A stretch of DNA of 64,000 nucleotides from Clostridia bacterium (lineage in GTDB: Bacteria; Bacillota; Clostridia; Acetivibrionales; DSM-2933): NCBI GenBank assembly GCA_026416815.1, contig JAOAEJ010000046.1, forward strand, positions 51,665 to 115,664. Reading direction: 5' to 3'. Of the stretch, positions 18,449 to 27,425 are shown in pieces; the first letter of the stretch is position 1, and each line of letters starts with the position of its first letter. The translations under genes and the position numbers were made by a program. A model generated the notes under the pieces. The model saw nothing but the letters and a program-made list of their open reading frames with translations, was not told the DNA's origin and made no database searches.

Positions 18449-19672
18449 ATGGACTTTATGAGAAGGATTATATCACTTGTTCTGACAATAATATTACTTG
18501 TTTCGTCAACCGGTTGCTGGGGCAAACGGGAGCTGAATGAAATCTCCATAGTTAGCGCGACAGGTATAGACGTGGAGAATGATGGCTCTATACGTATGAC
18601 AGTCCTTGCCGTTACCCCCATCTCTTCAGGCAAAGAGATTGCTGCTAACAGATCCAGTACATGGATAGGTACAGCTACGGGCACCAATATCACAGAAGCA
18701 GGTAAAAACCTAAGAAGTATAGCCACAAAAAGGCTTGCATGGTTTCATAACAGCGTCATAATCATAAGTGAAAAGGCTGCCCGCAGGGGTATCAAGGAGT
18801 TTTTGGATTACTTTGTTAGAAACCGGGAATTCCGTCTGGAGAATTATGTATTGATAGCCGATAGAAGTGCTCTGGAGACACTGCAAATACCTGCGGATAT
18901 AGAAAAGAATCTACCGGCAGAAATAAATGGCTTGATAGATAATATCGACGAGTGGTCCAAATCTTACGTCTCTAAGTTAAAAGACCTTCTTGTGAATGTA
19001 TCGTCCTCAAATTGCTGCAGCGGAATAGTAACTGGAAAATTCGGTTACACCGAGTCTGAGCGCAATACCTTTTCCACCGCAAGAGAGCTGTATAAGAGAA
19101 TGACCGAAGATGATAAAAGGCTTGGTATAGCCTATCTTGAGGGAAGCGCGGTAATCAGGGGGGACAAGATGACGGGCTGGATGAGCGGTAACGAGACAAG
19201 GGGCTATATGTGGATAACCGACAAAGTAAAACCGGGAAGCATAGTTGTTAAAGGCAATGAAAGCGAAGGCAGCCTCGTAATGGAAAATATGAGAAACGAA
19301 ACTAATATCGATGTAGATATGATAAACAACAGGTTTATTGCTACAATAAAGGTAAAAGTACTGGGTACACTTATGGAAGAAACTCTTAAAGTGGACTTAA
19401 ATAGCGGTGAAGTTATGGAAAGGCTGGAAAATGCAATTTCCGGTGTAATTGTAGGTGAAATGCAAGCAGCAGTCAATAAAGCTCAAAAAGATTTTAAAAC
19501 CGATATTTTCGACTTTGGAGGGTATGTAGAGAGGAAATATCCTAAGCTGTGGAAAAAAGTAAAGGATGACTGGAGCAGATTGTTTAGTGAGATGGAAGTA
19601 AAATTTGAAGTGGATACCACCATAAGAAGGTCTGGAAAAATTACATCAACGGTTTACTCGGATATACGCTAA
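18449..19672 (+). CDS. GerC-family germination receptor lipoprotein
   Basis: The C subunit of the germinant receptor is a lipoprotein attached to the outer face of the inner spore membrane. The 407-residue product has a lipobox ending S-S-T-G-C at about residue 23, followed by W-G-K-R-E-L-N-E-I, the family start. The C-terminal domain (KVKVLGTLMEETLKVDLNSGEV; then FDFGGYVERKYPKLWKKVKDDW) is typical. AAGGG lies five bases before the ATG; a second ATG three codons on is possible. Its stop touches a 130-bp repeat. Confidence 0.92.
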   Translation: MDFMRRIISLVLTIILLVSSTGCWGKRELNEISIVSATGIDVENDGSIRMTVLAVTPISSGKEIAANRSSTWIGTATGTNITEAGKNLRSIATKRLAWFHNSVIIISEKAARRGIKEFLDYFVRNREFRLENYVLIADRSALETLQIPADIEKNLPAEINGLIDNIDEWSKSYVSKLKDLLVNVSSSNCCSGIVTGKFGYTESERNTFSTARELYKRMTEDDKRLGIAYLEGSAVIRGDKMTGWMSGNETRGYMWITDKVKPGSIVVKGNESEGSLVMENMRNETNIDVDMINNRFIATIKVKVLGTLMEETLKVDLNSGEVMERLENAISGVIVGEMQAAVNKAQKDFKTDIFDFGGYVERKYPKLWKKVKDDWSRLFSEMEVKFEVDTTIRRSGKITSTVYSDIR

Positions 19673-19800
19673 TACTACTTTGTTATTTACCTTAATTATA
19701 GCAAATTACGAGATTAATTTGCCGATGCGGAAATAATCAACAACGCTTTTGTGTGTTATTTCTTCACCGTTAATTCCAAAATAATAAAGTACTACTAATG
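19671..19800 (-). repeat. Repeat family B, copy 1 (about 130 bp)
   Basis: The reverse complement closely matches 56961-57086. Shared landmarks are TTATTTTGGAATT, a hairpin of AAGAAATAA with TTATTTC arms around CGTTGTTG, GGCAAAT, and AATTAAGGTAAATAACAAAG. Short GTAGTA-type sequences lie at both ends. It starts at the stop codon of the gerC-type gene and so forms its 3' untranslated region. Confidence 0.8.
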
Positions 19801-19818
19801 TGATAGATTACAAGGAGA

Positions 19819-20061
19819 GTGGTTTTTATAGTTTATTGGCTTGCCCTAATCTTTTTATCCTTTACTGCTGTCCAGATATGGTATACCGTCAGTAAAGGAC
19901 TCTGGAAGGAAAGTATAGTTAGCATTATTGTAATGGCAGCAGCAGCGTTTTTTGCTTATAATCGCATACTCGATTGGAATCTTCCCGAACCTGGAGATAT
20001 GATTGTGAGAATTCTTGATCCTATATCCAGGATTGTTTTTGGCGAAAAGTATATTTTTTAA
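19819..20061 (+). CDS. Small two-helix membrane protein after gerAC
   Basis: An 80-residue frame starting at GTG 19819. Two hydrophobic stretches (about residues 3-20 and 33-48) predict a small integral membrane protein, with a polar tail containing DWNLPEPGDMIVRIL. AAGGAG lies only one base before the GTG, so a start a few codons later (for example a non-ATG codon at 19828) is possible. The position after the A- and C-type germination genes recalls the small D-type membrane subunits seen in some ger operons, but no family match was recognised. Confidence 0.6.
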   Translation: MVFIVYWLALIFLSFTAVQIWYTVSKGLWKESIVSIIVMAAAAFFAYNRILDWNLPEPGDMIVRILDPISRIVFGEKYIF

Positions 20062-20124
20062 TCTTAGTAAACTGTCCATAAAAGGATTTCTCATACTTAA
20101 ACCGAGCGTATAGCAAACTATTGT

Positions 20125-20167
20125 AGATAACCAAACTTAAACTTAGTGATTTTATGTTTGGTTATCT
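20125..20167. repeat. Repeat family C, short copy (43 bp)
   Basis: Inverted ends AGATAACCAAAC/GTTTGGTTATCT surround a TAAACTTAGTGATTTT core that recurs at 47866-47932 and 49796-49895. It lies between the convergent small membrane gene and the first flavoprotein gene and may serve as a terminator. Confidence 0.65.
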
Positions 20168-20219
20168 ATACGAGGTACATTTAAGTTTTTCTTAATAATA
20201 CGGGAGACTTACCATTAGC

Positions 20220-21299
20220 CTATGCATCCTTCCCCTGCTTAAAATTATTATAGAGCTCAACAAGAAAAGCTGCCTGATTTACCCTGAACAGCGGATTATT
20301 GTATATTAAGCGTTTTACTGCTGTGTTTCCTAGGAAGGCTATTAACTTATCATATTCTGAATTATCCAGGGTATTTATTGCTTTACGAAACTCATGCAAT
20401 TGTTTTACATTTTGTACATTAGTCTGCATAAGCTGGTTGTAGTCAAGTTTTTGTACCATCGCCCTCGCCGCATTTATACCGCTTTCTATAGCATTAAAAG
20501 CTCCAAAGCCAAGTAAATCGTCGGTCATACCTGCGGTATTACCTACAAAATAAACATTATCCTTATATAATGGATATACAAAGCCGCAGTTGTGCTCAGC
20601 ATCACTTGTTTCAATTATCGGATAGCTTATTTGTGAATTATTTAAGAATTCTTTCCAATAAAAATCCATTTCATGATAAGTTATACCATTCACTATCAGA
20701 GTCAGTGTAGCTTCCTTTTCTCCGTTAGGCACCAGGTAAGCATACGCATTATTTGCAAACTTTGTATTGAACCATATTTTCACCCTACCCGGAGTAAAAT
20801 TCCCCAATACCTTTGCAATGCGGACCTGTGCACTAAAGGTAGTTGTCCACACTCCCAATTCCTCCGCATCGCGCTTATTGCCGGTAGCTACAATAATAAA
20901 CTCAAAATCATCTCTTAAATCATTTATATTCCTGTAGCTATCGTATGTAATTGTAATTCCTGTCTGTGAAGCTATCTGGTTTTCCAGTGAATATGTTTCC
21001 ATGCCCCTCTTAAAGGTATATCCCAGGTTACCTCTTACTACAGCCTTGTTATTGGGACTATACATACTCATTTGCCTTAAGGGTGAAAGTGGGTTTAGTT
21101 GTAGTCCATATTTATTTCTTATATAATTCAATGGGTCAAAAAGACCTTTTTGCATTATTCTAGGCCATACCCCAGTATACTCAAGGATATCCCCTATATG
21201 GCTTTTACATTCAAAAATCGTGGGAACTACTCCATGCTTCTTGAGTTCAAAAGCACAGGACAGACCCGAAACACCAGCCCCTATTATCGCTACTTTCAT
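20220..21299 (-). CDS. FAD-dependent oxidoreductase, paralog 1
   Basis: A 359-residue flavoprotein of the geranylgeranyl reductase/FixC-like superfamily; substrate unknown. The N-terminus has the Rossmann motif GAGVSGLSCAFEL with the ribose-binding Glu of IFE; the second motif FIIVATGNK lies near residue 130 and the flavin-diphosphate motif VYFVGNTAG near residue 272, followed by DDLLGFGAFNAIESG. The C-terminal FRKAINTLDNSEYDKLIAFLG block is shared with paralogs 2 and 4. ATG at 21297-21299 follows GAGGTGGTG. It is 21 bp after paralog 2 in one operon. Confidence 0.85.
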   Translation of the reverse strand: MKVAIIGAGVSGLSCAFELKKHGVVPTIFECKSHIGDILEYTGVWPRIMQKGLFDPLNYIRNKYGLQLNPLSPLRQMSMYSPNNKAVVRGNLGYTFKRGMETYSLENQIASQTGITITYDSYRNINDLRDDFEFIIVATGNKRDAEELGVWTTTFSAQVRIAKVLGNFTPGRVKIWFNTKFANNAYAYLVPNGEKEATLTLIVNGITYHEMDFYWKEFLNNSQISYPIIETSDAEHNCGFVYPLYKDNVYFVGNTAGMTDDLLGFGAFNAIESGINAARAMVQKLDYNQLMQTNVQNVKQLHEFRKAINTLDNSEYDKLIAFLGNTAVKRLIYNNPLFRVNQAAFLVELYNNFKQGKDA

Positions 21300-21320
21300 T
21301 ACCTTCACCACCTCATTTTT

Positions 21321-22403
21321 TTAAAGTGCTCTCTGTAGATTATTAAACATCCTTGCTATAAAGGTATAATCCTTTATATTAAAAAACGGATTATTATAAA
21401 CAAATTGTTTTATCCCCGGCAACCCCAGAAGAAATATAAGTCTGTCCATATCTTTATTTTCCAGGGTGTTCATTGACTTACGAAATTCATTTAATTTCTC
21501 TAAATGCTGATAAAATGGTTTCATTTCTTCGTTGTAGTCTCTTTTGTTTATTATGCACCGTGCTGCAATAAATCCGCTCTCTATAGAATTGAGCATACCA
21601 AACCCCAAAAAGTCATCTACGCACCCTCCACTATCCCCTACAAAATAAATATTTCCGTTATGCATAGGCATGACCAGTCCAAGCATATTCTGTAAATCTC
21701 TTGTTTCAACTATCCTGTATTGTATTTGTTCGCTTTCTAAAAATTTCTCCCAATTATAATCCATTTCCCTAGGACAGATATTATCTGCCAGGAGAACCAA
21801 TCTTGCTTCCTTTGGCCCTATTGGAACGGTATAGGCGAAAGCATGGTTTGAATATTCGGTATTCAGCCACATATTTACACAATCAGTCCTAAAGTCACCT
21901 ATAACAGTTGCAATACGAGAGACTGACTGAAAAGTTACGGTCATCATCCTAAATTGCCTTACAATGTCTGATCCTCCTGTAGCTACAACAATATGATCGT
22001 ATTTGCTTTGAAATCCCTCTATTTCTTCTTTAGATATATAGCTATTAAAGTATATTGGTAAATCCACCTGTGCGGCAATCTGCTTCTCCAGTGTGTATGC
22101 TTCTCTCCCTCTATTAAACAAATATCCCAGGTTTCCTTTTACAACTGTTTGCTTGTGGGGAGAGTGCATTCTTACCTCTTTTACATAATTGGAAGGGCGT
22201 ATGTGCAGTCCAAATTCCTTTTTAAAGTATTTCAGAGGGTCTCTGTATGCTCTGTTAAATATTCTCAGGGCTGCCCCTGCAAAGTCTAAAGAGTCTCCTA
22301 TAGCATTTCTTCGCTCAAATATCGTAGGAATTATGCCGTATCTTTTAAGCTCAAGAGCACAGGATAACCCCGAAAGCCCAGCCCCGATTATTGCAACTTT
22401 CAT
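21321..22403 (-). CDS. FAD-dependent oxidoreductase, paralog 2
   Basis: 360 residues, closely similar in plan to paralog 1: GAGLSGLSCALEL with Glu in IFE, then VVATGGSD, then IYFVGDSGGCVDDFLGFGML, then FRKSMNTLENKDMDRLIFLLG. The flavin-diphosphate motif here keeps the Asp (G-D-S-G-G) that is Asn in the other three copies. ATG at 22401-22403 is used because the nominal GTG start upstream is part of the AAGGTGG ribosome binding site. It is first in the minus-strand pair and divergent from the half-ferritin genes across a 164-bp promoter region. Confidence 0.85.
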   Translation of the reverse strand: MKVAIIGAGLSGLSCALELKRYGIIPTIFERRNAIGDSLDFAGAALRIFNRAYRDPLKYFKKEFGLHIRPSNYVKEVRMHSPHKQTVVKGNLGYLFNRGREAYTLEKQIAAQVDLPIYFNSYISKEEIEGFQSKYDHIVVATGGSDIVRQFRMMTVTFQSVSRIATVIGDFRTDCVNMWLNTEYSNHAFAYTVPIGPKEARLVLLADNICPREMDYNWEKFLESEQIQYRIVETRDLQNMLGLVMPMHNGNIYFVGDSGGCVDDFLGFGMLNSIESGFIAARCIINKRDYNEEMKPFYQHLEKLNEFRKSMNTLENKDMDRLIFLLGLPGIKQFVYNNPFFNIKDYTFIARMFNNLQRAL

Positions 22404-22567
22404 ATTTATATCCACCTTTTAGAATCTGTAATCCATATTCCTCTAAATTACAATTATGAAATAAAAAATACTATAAGAATAATATATACTTAATGATGAA
22501 AAAATATTTTATGGGTAAAATATAAATAATTCCAAGCTATTGTTTTAAATATTACGGAGGCAGTCAA

Positions 22568-22783
22568 ATGGATAAAGTATCGGAGGAATTAATACTTAAA
22601 ATTGCACTAAGCAGCTCTGTGGACAGAGAGGTACTTCTAATAAAAAAATATGAGGAATATACCCCCAGTATTAAAAGCGATGAATTAAAAGAGATTTTGG
22701 GTGAGTTAATCGAAACTTCAAAGGAACATACCGATATCCTAAAAGACAAAATGCTCAAGCTAAATTTAAATTTTCAAGGGTAA
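22568..22783 (+). CDS. Ferritin-like helix-pair protein 1 (71 aa)
   Basis: Two predicted amphipathic helices joined by a short turn. The second, DELKEILGELIETSKEHTDIL, has the spacing seen in rubrerythrin-type four-helix bundles (E-L-x-E-x-x-K-E-H), but the residue three before His is Ser, not the metal-binding Glu of the usual E-x-x-H. A 71-residue protein can supply only half of such a bundle, so a dimer, or pairing with the next gene's product, is expected. GGAGG lies seven bases before ATG. The next gene starts nine bases after the stop. Confidence 0.7.
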   Translation: MDKVSEELILKIALSSSVDREVLLIKKYEEYTPSIKSDELKEILGELIETSKEHTDILKDKMLKLNLNFQG

Positions 22784-22792
22784 GGTGATTGG

Positions 22793-23020
22793 ATGAAAGA
22801 TATTGATATACTTAAGGACATTCTCGAGTATAAAATAGCTAACCAGACTTTTTACAACGAAAACCTCATAAAGGTGAGAAATCCCGAAATCCGTCAGGTA
22901 TTTACACAACTCCGGGATGATGAAATGCGGGCTATAGTCAAACTACAGCAAAAAATTCAAAGGCTGGGGTCCCCCCCCGGAATTATAGCAAAAATATTCC
23001 CGGCCAAACCAAAGTATTAG
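22793..23020 (+). CDS. Ferritin-like helix-pair protein 2 (75 aa)
   Basis: Again a two-helix protein: ILEYKIANQTFYNENLIKV, then NPEIRQVFTQLRDDEMRAI and a basic Pro-rich tail (GSPPGIIAKIFPAKPKY). The helix pair resembles the repeat of rubrerythrin-like domains, A-I-x-x-E-x-x-A-x-x-F-Y followed by P-E-x-R-x-V-F-x-x-L-x-x-D-E, but the expected His is missing. It forms an operon with the previous gene (AAGGTGAT site; 9-bp gap) and ends in a good terminator. It could be a spore-coat or oxidative-stress component; the function is unknown. Confidence 0.7.
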   Translation: MKDIDILKDILEYKIANQTFYNENLIKVRNPEIRQVFTQLRDDEMRAIVKLQQKIQRLGSPPGIIAKIFPAKPKY

Positions 23021-23046
23021 CAGAACAGTTTGTTCTGCCCTTTAAT
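23020..23046 (+). terminator. Terminator of the half-ferritin operon
   Basis: GCAGAACA-GTT-TGTTCTGC followed by CCTTTAATTT. Confidence 0.8.
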
Positions 23047-23068
23047 TTATATCCACTTGCTATTTAAG

Positions 23069-23179
23069 TTGCGATAATGGTATTACAAGGAAAATTTTGA
23101 TTATCGCAATATAGCTTAAGGTAACAAATTGCAAAAAAGATTTAGTGAGAACTTCGTAGTAGATTCTTTTTTGCAATTT
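23069..23179 (+). repeat. Repeat family A, copy 1 (about 111 bp)
   Basis: Two hairpins in a row: TTGCGATAAT/ATTATCGCAA around TTACAAGGAAAA, then AAATTGCAAAAAAGA/TCTTTTTTGCAATTT around GAGAACTTCGTAG. Nearly identical copies are at 27426-27538 (reversed) and 31959-32067. No gene lies within it. Confidence 0.9.
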
Positions 23180-23459
23180 ATATATTTAACTCACAATCGA
23201 TTTCAGTGTGGCATTTTCATGTTGAGTTTAGCTTCTTATACTGGGCTGACCATAGCGGTTGCTGTGCTTGTTCATCGTTGGAACAAAATATTAAAAAAGT
23301 ATGGTCGAGGAACTTTGTAAACTTTTATCCATTGTTTTTACCAATTTATAGACATTAAAGTATTAAACCTACGCTACACTGATTGTATTCCTTGCTTATA
23401 TATAGGGATTCTGCTGCAAGGCACTACATATTTTCTTGGATTTTATGGAGGAAAAATAT
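23180..23459. other. Gap between the half-ferritin operon and paralog 3
   Basis: An open frame starting inside the repeat (23129-23320) ends in a hydrophobic and then basic segment. It has no ribosome binding site at any plausible start, so I do not call a gene. The remainder is AT-rich and probably holds the promoter of the paralog 3/4 pair; no clear -35/-10 pair was identified. Confidence 0.4.
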
Positions 23460-24470
23460 ATGAGAGTTGCAATAATAGGAGCCGGAACATCAGGGCTTGC
23501 ATGTGCCTGTGAATTGGAAAATCAAGGTATAGAGCCTGTTATATATGAACAGCGTAGCAACATTTATGCTTCACCCCCACACATATCGTGTTTGTTGAAT
23601 ATATTCCATAAGGCTGATATTAAGACATCTACAGAGTACTTCCACATTTTTGACTCTATGAATATCAAGCCGCTTAATTCCATACAAAAGCTTATTTACT
23701 ATTCACCTCATGATACTACCGTAATGGAAGGTGATTTAGGGTATTTCTATGGTTTTACCGATGATGATGATTCAGTAAAGTTCCAGCTATCATCTAAACT
23801 TAAGAATACAAAAATATTGTTTAGTGAGTTTGGCGATTACGTAAAATTATCAAAAGAATTTGATTATGTATTAATAGCTACCGGCTCCCACAGCTTTGCA
23901 GATGAACTGGGCTGCTGGAATGAATGGTTTATGTCTTGCGTTAGGGGAGCTATAATCCTTGGTGATTTTGATCCCAGTACTTTAGTTATGTGGACCGGTA
24001 AGGAATTTTGCAAATCCGGCTATGCCATTATGGCACCCTTTGATAAGTACCGTGCCTCAATTTCATTAGTTGTCCCGAATGCAAACGAAAAGGAGATTGA
24101 TTATTATTGGGACTTGTTTTTATCAGCTTCTGGCATTAAATATACCCTTGTTGAAGAGTTTAAATTCACCTATAGATCAGGGAATACCTATCCCCTTAAA
24201 GTTAATAATATATTTTTTGCAGGAAATTCAGCCGGATGTATTGAGCCATTCTTTGGATTCGGGCAGGTAAATGCAATGGTCACAGGAATAGCTGCTGCCC
24301 GTGCCATATCCCAAGGTTTAGACTATGAAAGTCAGATCCATGAAATAATTACAAGGAATTTATGGATAAAGCACTTAAGAAATACTTATCATAAACAGTA
24401 TGAGGACGATATCGCCTCCATTATATCAAATGTAGGCTTCCCAAAGGCGAAACAATTGAGTAAGCCTTAG
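23460..24470 (+). CDS. FAD-dependent oxidoreductase, paralog 3 (shortened C-terminus)
   Basis: 336 residues with the same motifs: GAGTSGLACACEL and Glu in IYE; VLIATGSHSFADELG; IFFAGNSAGCIEPFFGFGQ. It is some 20-25 residues shorter at the C-terminus than the other three and ends just after the LG/VG-F-P-K turn, so it lacks the Y-N-N-P-x-F or equivalent tail. ATG 23460 follows GGAGG at eight bases; the frame's earlier ATGs lack a site. It stands 98 bp before paralog 4 on the same strand and shares the motif ADELGCW with it. Confidence 0.83.
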   Translation: MRVAIIGAGTSGLACACELENQGIEPVIYEQRSNIYASPPHISCLLNIFHKADIKTSTEYFHIFDSMNIKPLNSIQKLIYYSPHDTTVMEGDLGYFYGFTDDDDSVKFQLSSKLKNTKILFSEFGDYVKLSKEFDYVLIATGSHSFADELGCWNEWFMSCVRGAIILGDFDPSTLVMWTGKEFCKSGYAIMAPFDKYRASISLVVPNANEKEIDYYWDLFLSASGIKYTLVEEFKFTYRSGNTYPLKVNNIFFAGNSAGCIEPFFGFGQVNAMVTGIAAARAISQGLDYESQIHEIITRNLWIKHLRNTYHKQYEDDIASIISNVGFPKAKQLSKP

Positions 24471-24568
24471 GTGTTTGTGGTTTAGCGAGTTGTAGGCGTT
24501 TGTATTTATCAGTTAATTGTCAATTACGGTTTTCTGATTTCAGATATTATAATATAGGGGATGAAAGC

Positions 24569-25645
24569 ATGAAGGTAGCAATAATTGGGGGTGGTCTGGC
24601 CGGACTGGCCTGTGCCCATGAATTGGAAAAACACAATATCAAACCAGTTGTTTATGAGAGGAATAGCTATATTGGTGATCAATTCAGCCATGTCTCCGCC
24701 ATATTGGAAATCATAGGCAGGCCCATTAAAGACCACATTACATATATGCGTCAAGAATTTGGTATTGACATAAAACCTTTAAATACAATAAATAACTTAA
24801 CCCACCTTTCACCGAATAAAAAAACAATAATTAAAGGTAATTTGGGATATCTCCTAAATAGAAGCAAGGATAGCACAGCTGTTGCTGTCCAAATCCTACA
24901 ACAATTAAAAAACACTGAAATCAGGCTTAATGAACTTGGAGATTATGAATCGCTCTCAAAAAATTATGATCATGTGGTAGTGGCAACCGGCAACTCCAGC
25001 TTTGCAGACGAACTTGGCTGCTGGCATATTTGGCTCGACACCTATGTAAGAGGAGCAACTATTGCAGGAAATTTTGATCCTAATACACTTACTGCATGGG
25101 TAAATAGAGATTTCTGTAAAAGAGGCTATGCTTATCTTACGCCTTTTAGTGAAAAAAAGGCCTCGTTGATTTTGATTACAACCGATGTCACCGAAAAGGA
25201 AATAGACCACTATTGGGAGCTTTTTCTTTATACCGAAAACCTGAAGTATCCTATCATTGAAGAGTTCAAACTCTCACACAGATCAGGCTCTGTATATCCG
25301 AACAAGTTAGGAAATATATACCTGGCCGGTAATGCAGGAGGTGCAATAGACCCTTTTCTCGGCTTCGGACAATACAATTCAATATTTACAGGTGTAATGG
25401 CTGCACGCTCTATTGTAAACGGTGAAAGCTATGAAGACCTTATAAGGCCTATTATTAAAAGAAATCTTGATATGCTTCAGTTTAGAAAGGCTTATGACTT
25501 AGTTGGAAATAAAGGTTATGATTTATTGTTCTCAGCTATCGGTATGCCGGGTATTAAGCACTTACTGTATTATACGCCTATTAATGCACCACGGCTTGGG
25601 GCTGCTATATTTAAGAGAGCATTGAAGCTGATAGGAAAGCAGTAG
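24569..25645 (+). CDS. FAD-dependent oxidoreductase, paralog 4
   Basis: 358 residues: GGGLAGLACAHEL with Glu in VYE, VVVATGNSSFADELGCW, IYLAGNAGGAIDPFLGFGQYN, and a C-terminal FRKAYDLVGNKGYDLLFSAIG followed by GIKHLLYYTP. Shared words with paralog 3 (ADELGCW, R-G-A-x-I, F-D-P-x-T-L) show these two are the closest pair. ATG 24569 follows GGGGATG; a longer frame back to 24500 has no site. The stop at 25645 abuts the stop of the convergent membrane gene with no gap. Substrate unknown. Confidence 0.85.
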   Translation: MKVAIIGGGLAGLACAHELEKHNIKPVVYERNSYIGDQFSHVSAILEIIGRPIKDHITYMRQEFGIDIKPLNTINNLTHLSPNKKTIIKGNLGYLLNRSKDSTAVAVQILQQLKNTEIRLNELGDYESLSKNYDHVVVATGNSSFADELGCWHIWLDTYVRGATIAGNFDPNTLTAWVNRDFCKRGYAYLTPFSEKKASLILITTDVTEKEIDHYWELFLYTENLKYPIIEEFKLSHRSGSVYPNKLGNIYLAGNAGGAIDPFLGFGQYNSIFTGVMAARSIVNGESYEDLIRPIIKRNLDMLQFRKAYDLVGNKGYDLLFSAIGMPGIKHLLYYTPINAPRLGAAIFKRALKLIGKQ

Positions 25646-26122
25646 CTATTCCCTACTTCCCACAACTTTTGTTACCTTTCCTTCGAGATATCTGTAGAAA
25701 AAGTATATCCATATATAAGTTATAACATAAGTTACGAAAGACCAGGGTACAGGCCTCCACCCTGTAAAGACTATAGTCCTTGTCAGAAGAGTAATGTATT
25801 CAAAAATCAACATCCCTGCTATCCATAATGCTGTGTAGGCCAGTACCGCTCTTCTCCCTGTCGGCAAAAATAATGTGTACACTATATTTGTCAAGGGATA
25901 AAGTATGACTGCCGACAGTACTATATATATAGTTGAGACTTGAGGGTTTATATAGTAATATAATTTTAAAGTGTCACCTAGAATAATATCAAATATAAGC
26001 GAATATCCTACTGTAGTTACTCCTATTATTATATTACTTAGCCGTAAAGGTCTCAAATATATACTTATAAAAAAAAGTACCCAGACTACCGCAATAGATA
26101 CAAAAAAAGCTGTGTATTCCAC
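25646..26122 (-). CDS. CBO0543-type membrane protein next to the germination permease
   Basis: A 158-residue integral membrane protein with about five helices; aromatic-rich (W, Y, F) at the boundaries, ending in a charged Y-L-E-G-K-V-T-K tail. The pattern F-D-I-I-L-G-D after helix 2 and the W-x-P-x-P-W-S segment before the last helix resemble a family of clostridial membrane proteins named CBO0543, which I recall from annotation rather than from an alignment. It follows the GerB-type permease gene by 87 bp in the same direction and is probably co-transcribed. Function unknown. Confidence 0.6.
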   Translation of the reverse strand: MEYTAFFVSIAVVWVLFFISIYLRPLRLSNIIIGVTTVGYSLIFDIILGDTLKLYYYINPQVSTIYIVLSAVILYPLTNIVYTLFLPTGRRAVLAYTALWIAGMLIFEYITLLTRTIVFTGWRPVPWSFVTYVITYIWIYFFYRYLEGKVTKVVGSRE

Positions 26123-26209
26123 ATTCCCGCTCCCCCTTGTTAATTTTACTGTAGATTCTAACTGTTAGCTTTTATGCACAAATTATATTATGTATATACT
26201 CGTAAAAAA

Positions 26210-27343
26210 TTATTCCTTATGCACAGACTTCCCCTTCTTTACTCTACTCCTTACAGCTGAAATTACAAGGAGAATAAAGGGTATTGCAAACCCTATAACA
26301 AAACTGTATAAAGGAAAAATATAATGTAAATAGTGGATAAACTGAATAAGCCTTTTTACCGCTACAATAGAAATAGTTGCAAGCAGAATTCCTACGGGTA
26401 CTACTACAGGTTTGTAGGACTTGAAGCCGACAAGTTGTGATATACCGTGTACAGCCGCATAATAAAAAACCGCAATTTTTATAAAAATACCAGTAATCCA
26501 CACACCCATAATAATAATATCTAAATTTTCAAGATATTCGCCCAAAGCAGCATATCTAACATATTCCAGTGCGGGAAATAAAAATTTTCCGGTAAGGGGG
26601 CCAAATACTGCTATTGTCAATACTCCAATCTGTAGCCCCAAGCCTAAAAGAACAACAGAAGCTGATATAAGTTTCTTTAACTTCTGCTTCTCGCTGCTAA
26701 AAGGAATAAGCTGGAGTACTACAATAACTTCCAGCAGCCAGCCTTGGATTAATATCCCACCTTTTACCGAAGGGTAAATTCCGTCAGCCAATATTGGAAG
26801 AAAGTTTTTAAAATTCATATTAGGGATATTTACTAATGCTATAAATATAAGTACAAATAAGCCCGTGGGCAGTAATACCTCATTCACCCTTGCTATTACC
26901 TCTATGCCTTTCATAACTGCATAAGCAGCAACAGCCATAGTAATTATGTTATAAACTGCTATAGGTGCAAATGGATTGAAGGATATGACAAATAGTTCAC
27001 CTAGCTCTCTTGTTGATACTGCAGCAATAACAATATAGTAGTAGACATAAATTAATCCTACACCCTTCCCCAACCACTTTCCAAGGATTTCATCGGAATA
27101 TTGTATTATAGTCTTATCCGGGTACTTCATCCCCAAGGCAAGAAATACAGCAACTGCAAATAATGTAAATATAGTCCCGATGATTACCGCAATCCATGAG
27201 TCCCTTCCTGATTCCTGGGCCACAAATGCAGGTAAAAAAACGTCTGCTGTTGCTATTACTACAGTGATAGCAAGGTATGAAAGCTGCAAAGGAGATATTA
27301 TACCCCTCTCCTGCACCTGATATCGGCTTACTATTTTGCCCAT
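26210..27343 (-). CDS. GerB-family spore germination permease
   Basis: The B subunit of a germinant receptor is a ten-helix transporter-like protein of the APC superfamily that forms the ligand site. The 377-residue product shows the family start Q-E-R-G-I-I-S-P-L-Q, the helix-1 ATADVFLPAF region and GLIYVYYYIVIAAVSTRELGE in the middle. ATG at 27341-27343 follows AAGGAT; a longer frame begins at 27376. It is on the strand opposite to the A and C genes, with four flavoprotein genes between, which is unusual for ger clusters. Confidence 0.9.
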   Translation of the reverse strand: MGKIVSRYQVQERGIISPLQLSYLAITVVIATADVFLPAFVAQESGRDSWIAVIIGTIFTLFAVAVFLALGMKYPDKTIIQYSDEILGKWLGKGVGLIYVYYYIVIAAVSTRELGELFVISFNPFAPIAVYNIITMAVAAYAVMKGIEVIARVNEVLLPTGLFVLIFIALVNIPNMNFKNFLPILADGIYPSVKGGILIQGWLLEVIVVLQLIPFSSEKQKLKKLISASVVLLGLGLQIGVLTIAVFGPLTGKFLFPALEYVRYAALGEYLENLDIIIMGVWITGIFIKIAVFYYAAVHGISQLVGFKSYKPVVVPVGILLATISIVAVKRLIQFIHYLHYIFPLYSFVIGFAIPFILLVISAVRSRVKKGKSVHKE

Positions 27344-27425
27344 AAATATATCCTTTATTCCTTCCTCATTTAGCAATACCCAGTTGTACGCTTGAATTAA
27401 AAATCTTAGAATTCACCATCTATAT

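Noticed and set aside
23129..23320. 63-codon plus-strand frame with a hydrophobic C-terminal half
   Set aside because: It starts inside repeat family A, has no ribosome binding site at any start, and the repeat copies elsewhere do not continue the frame.
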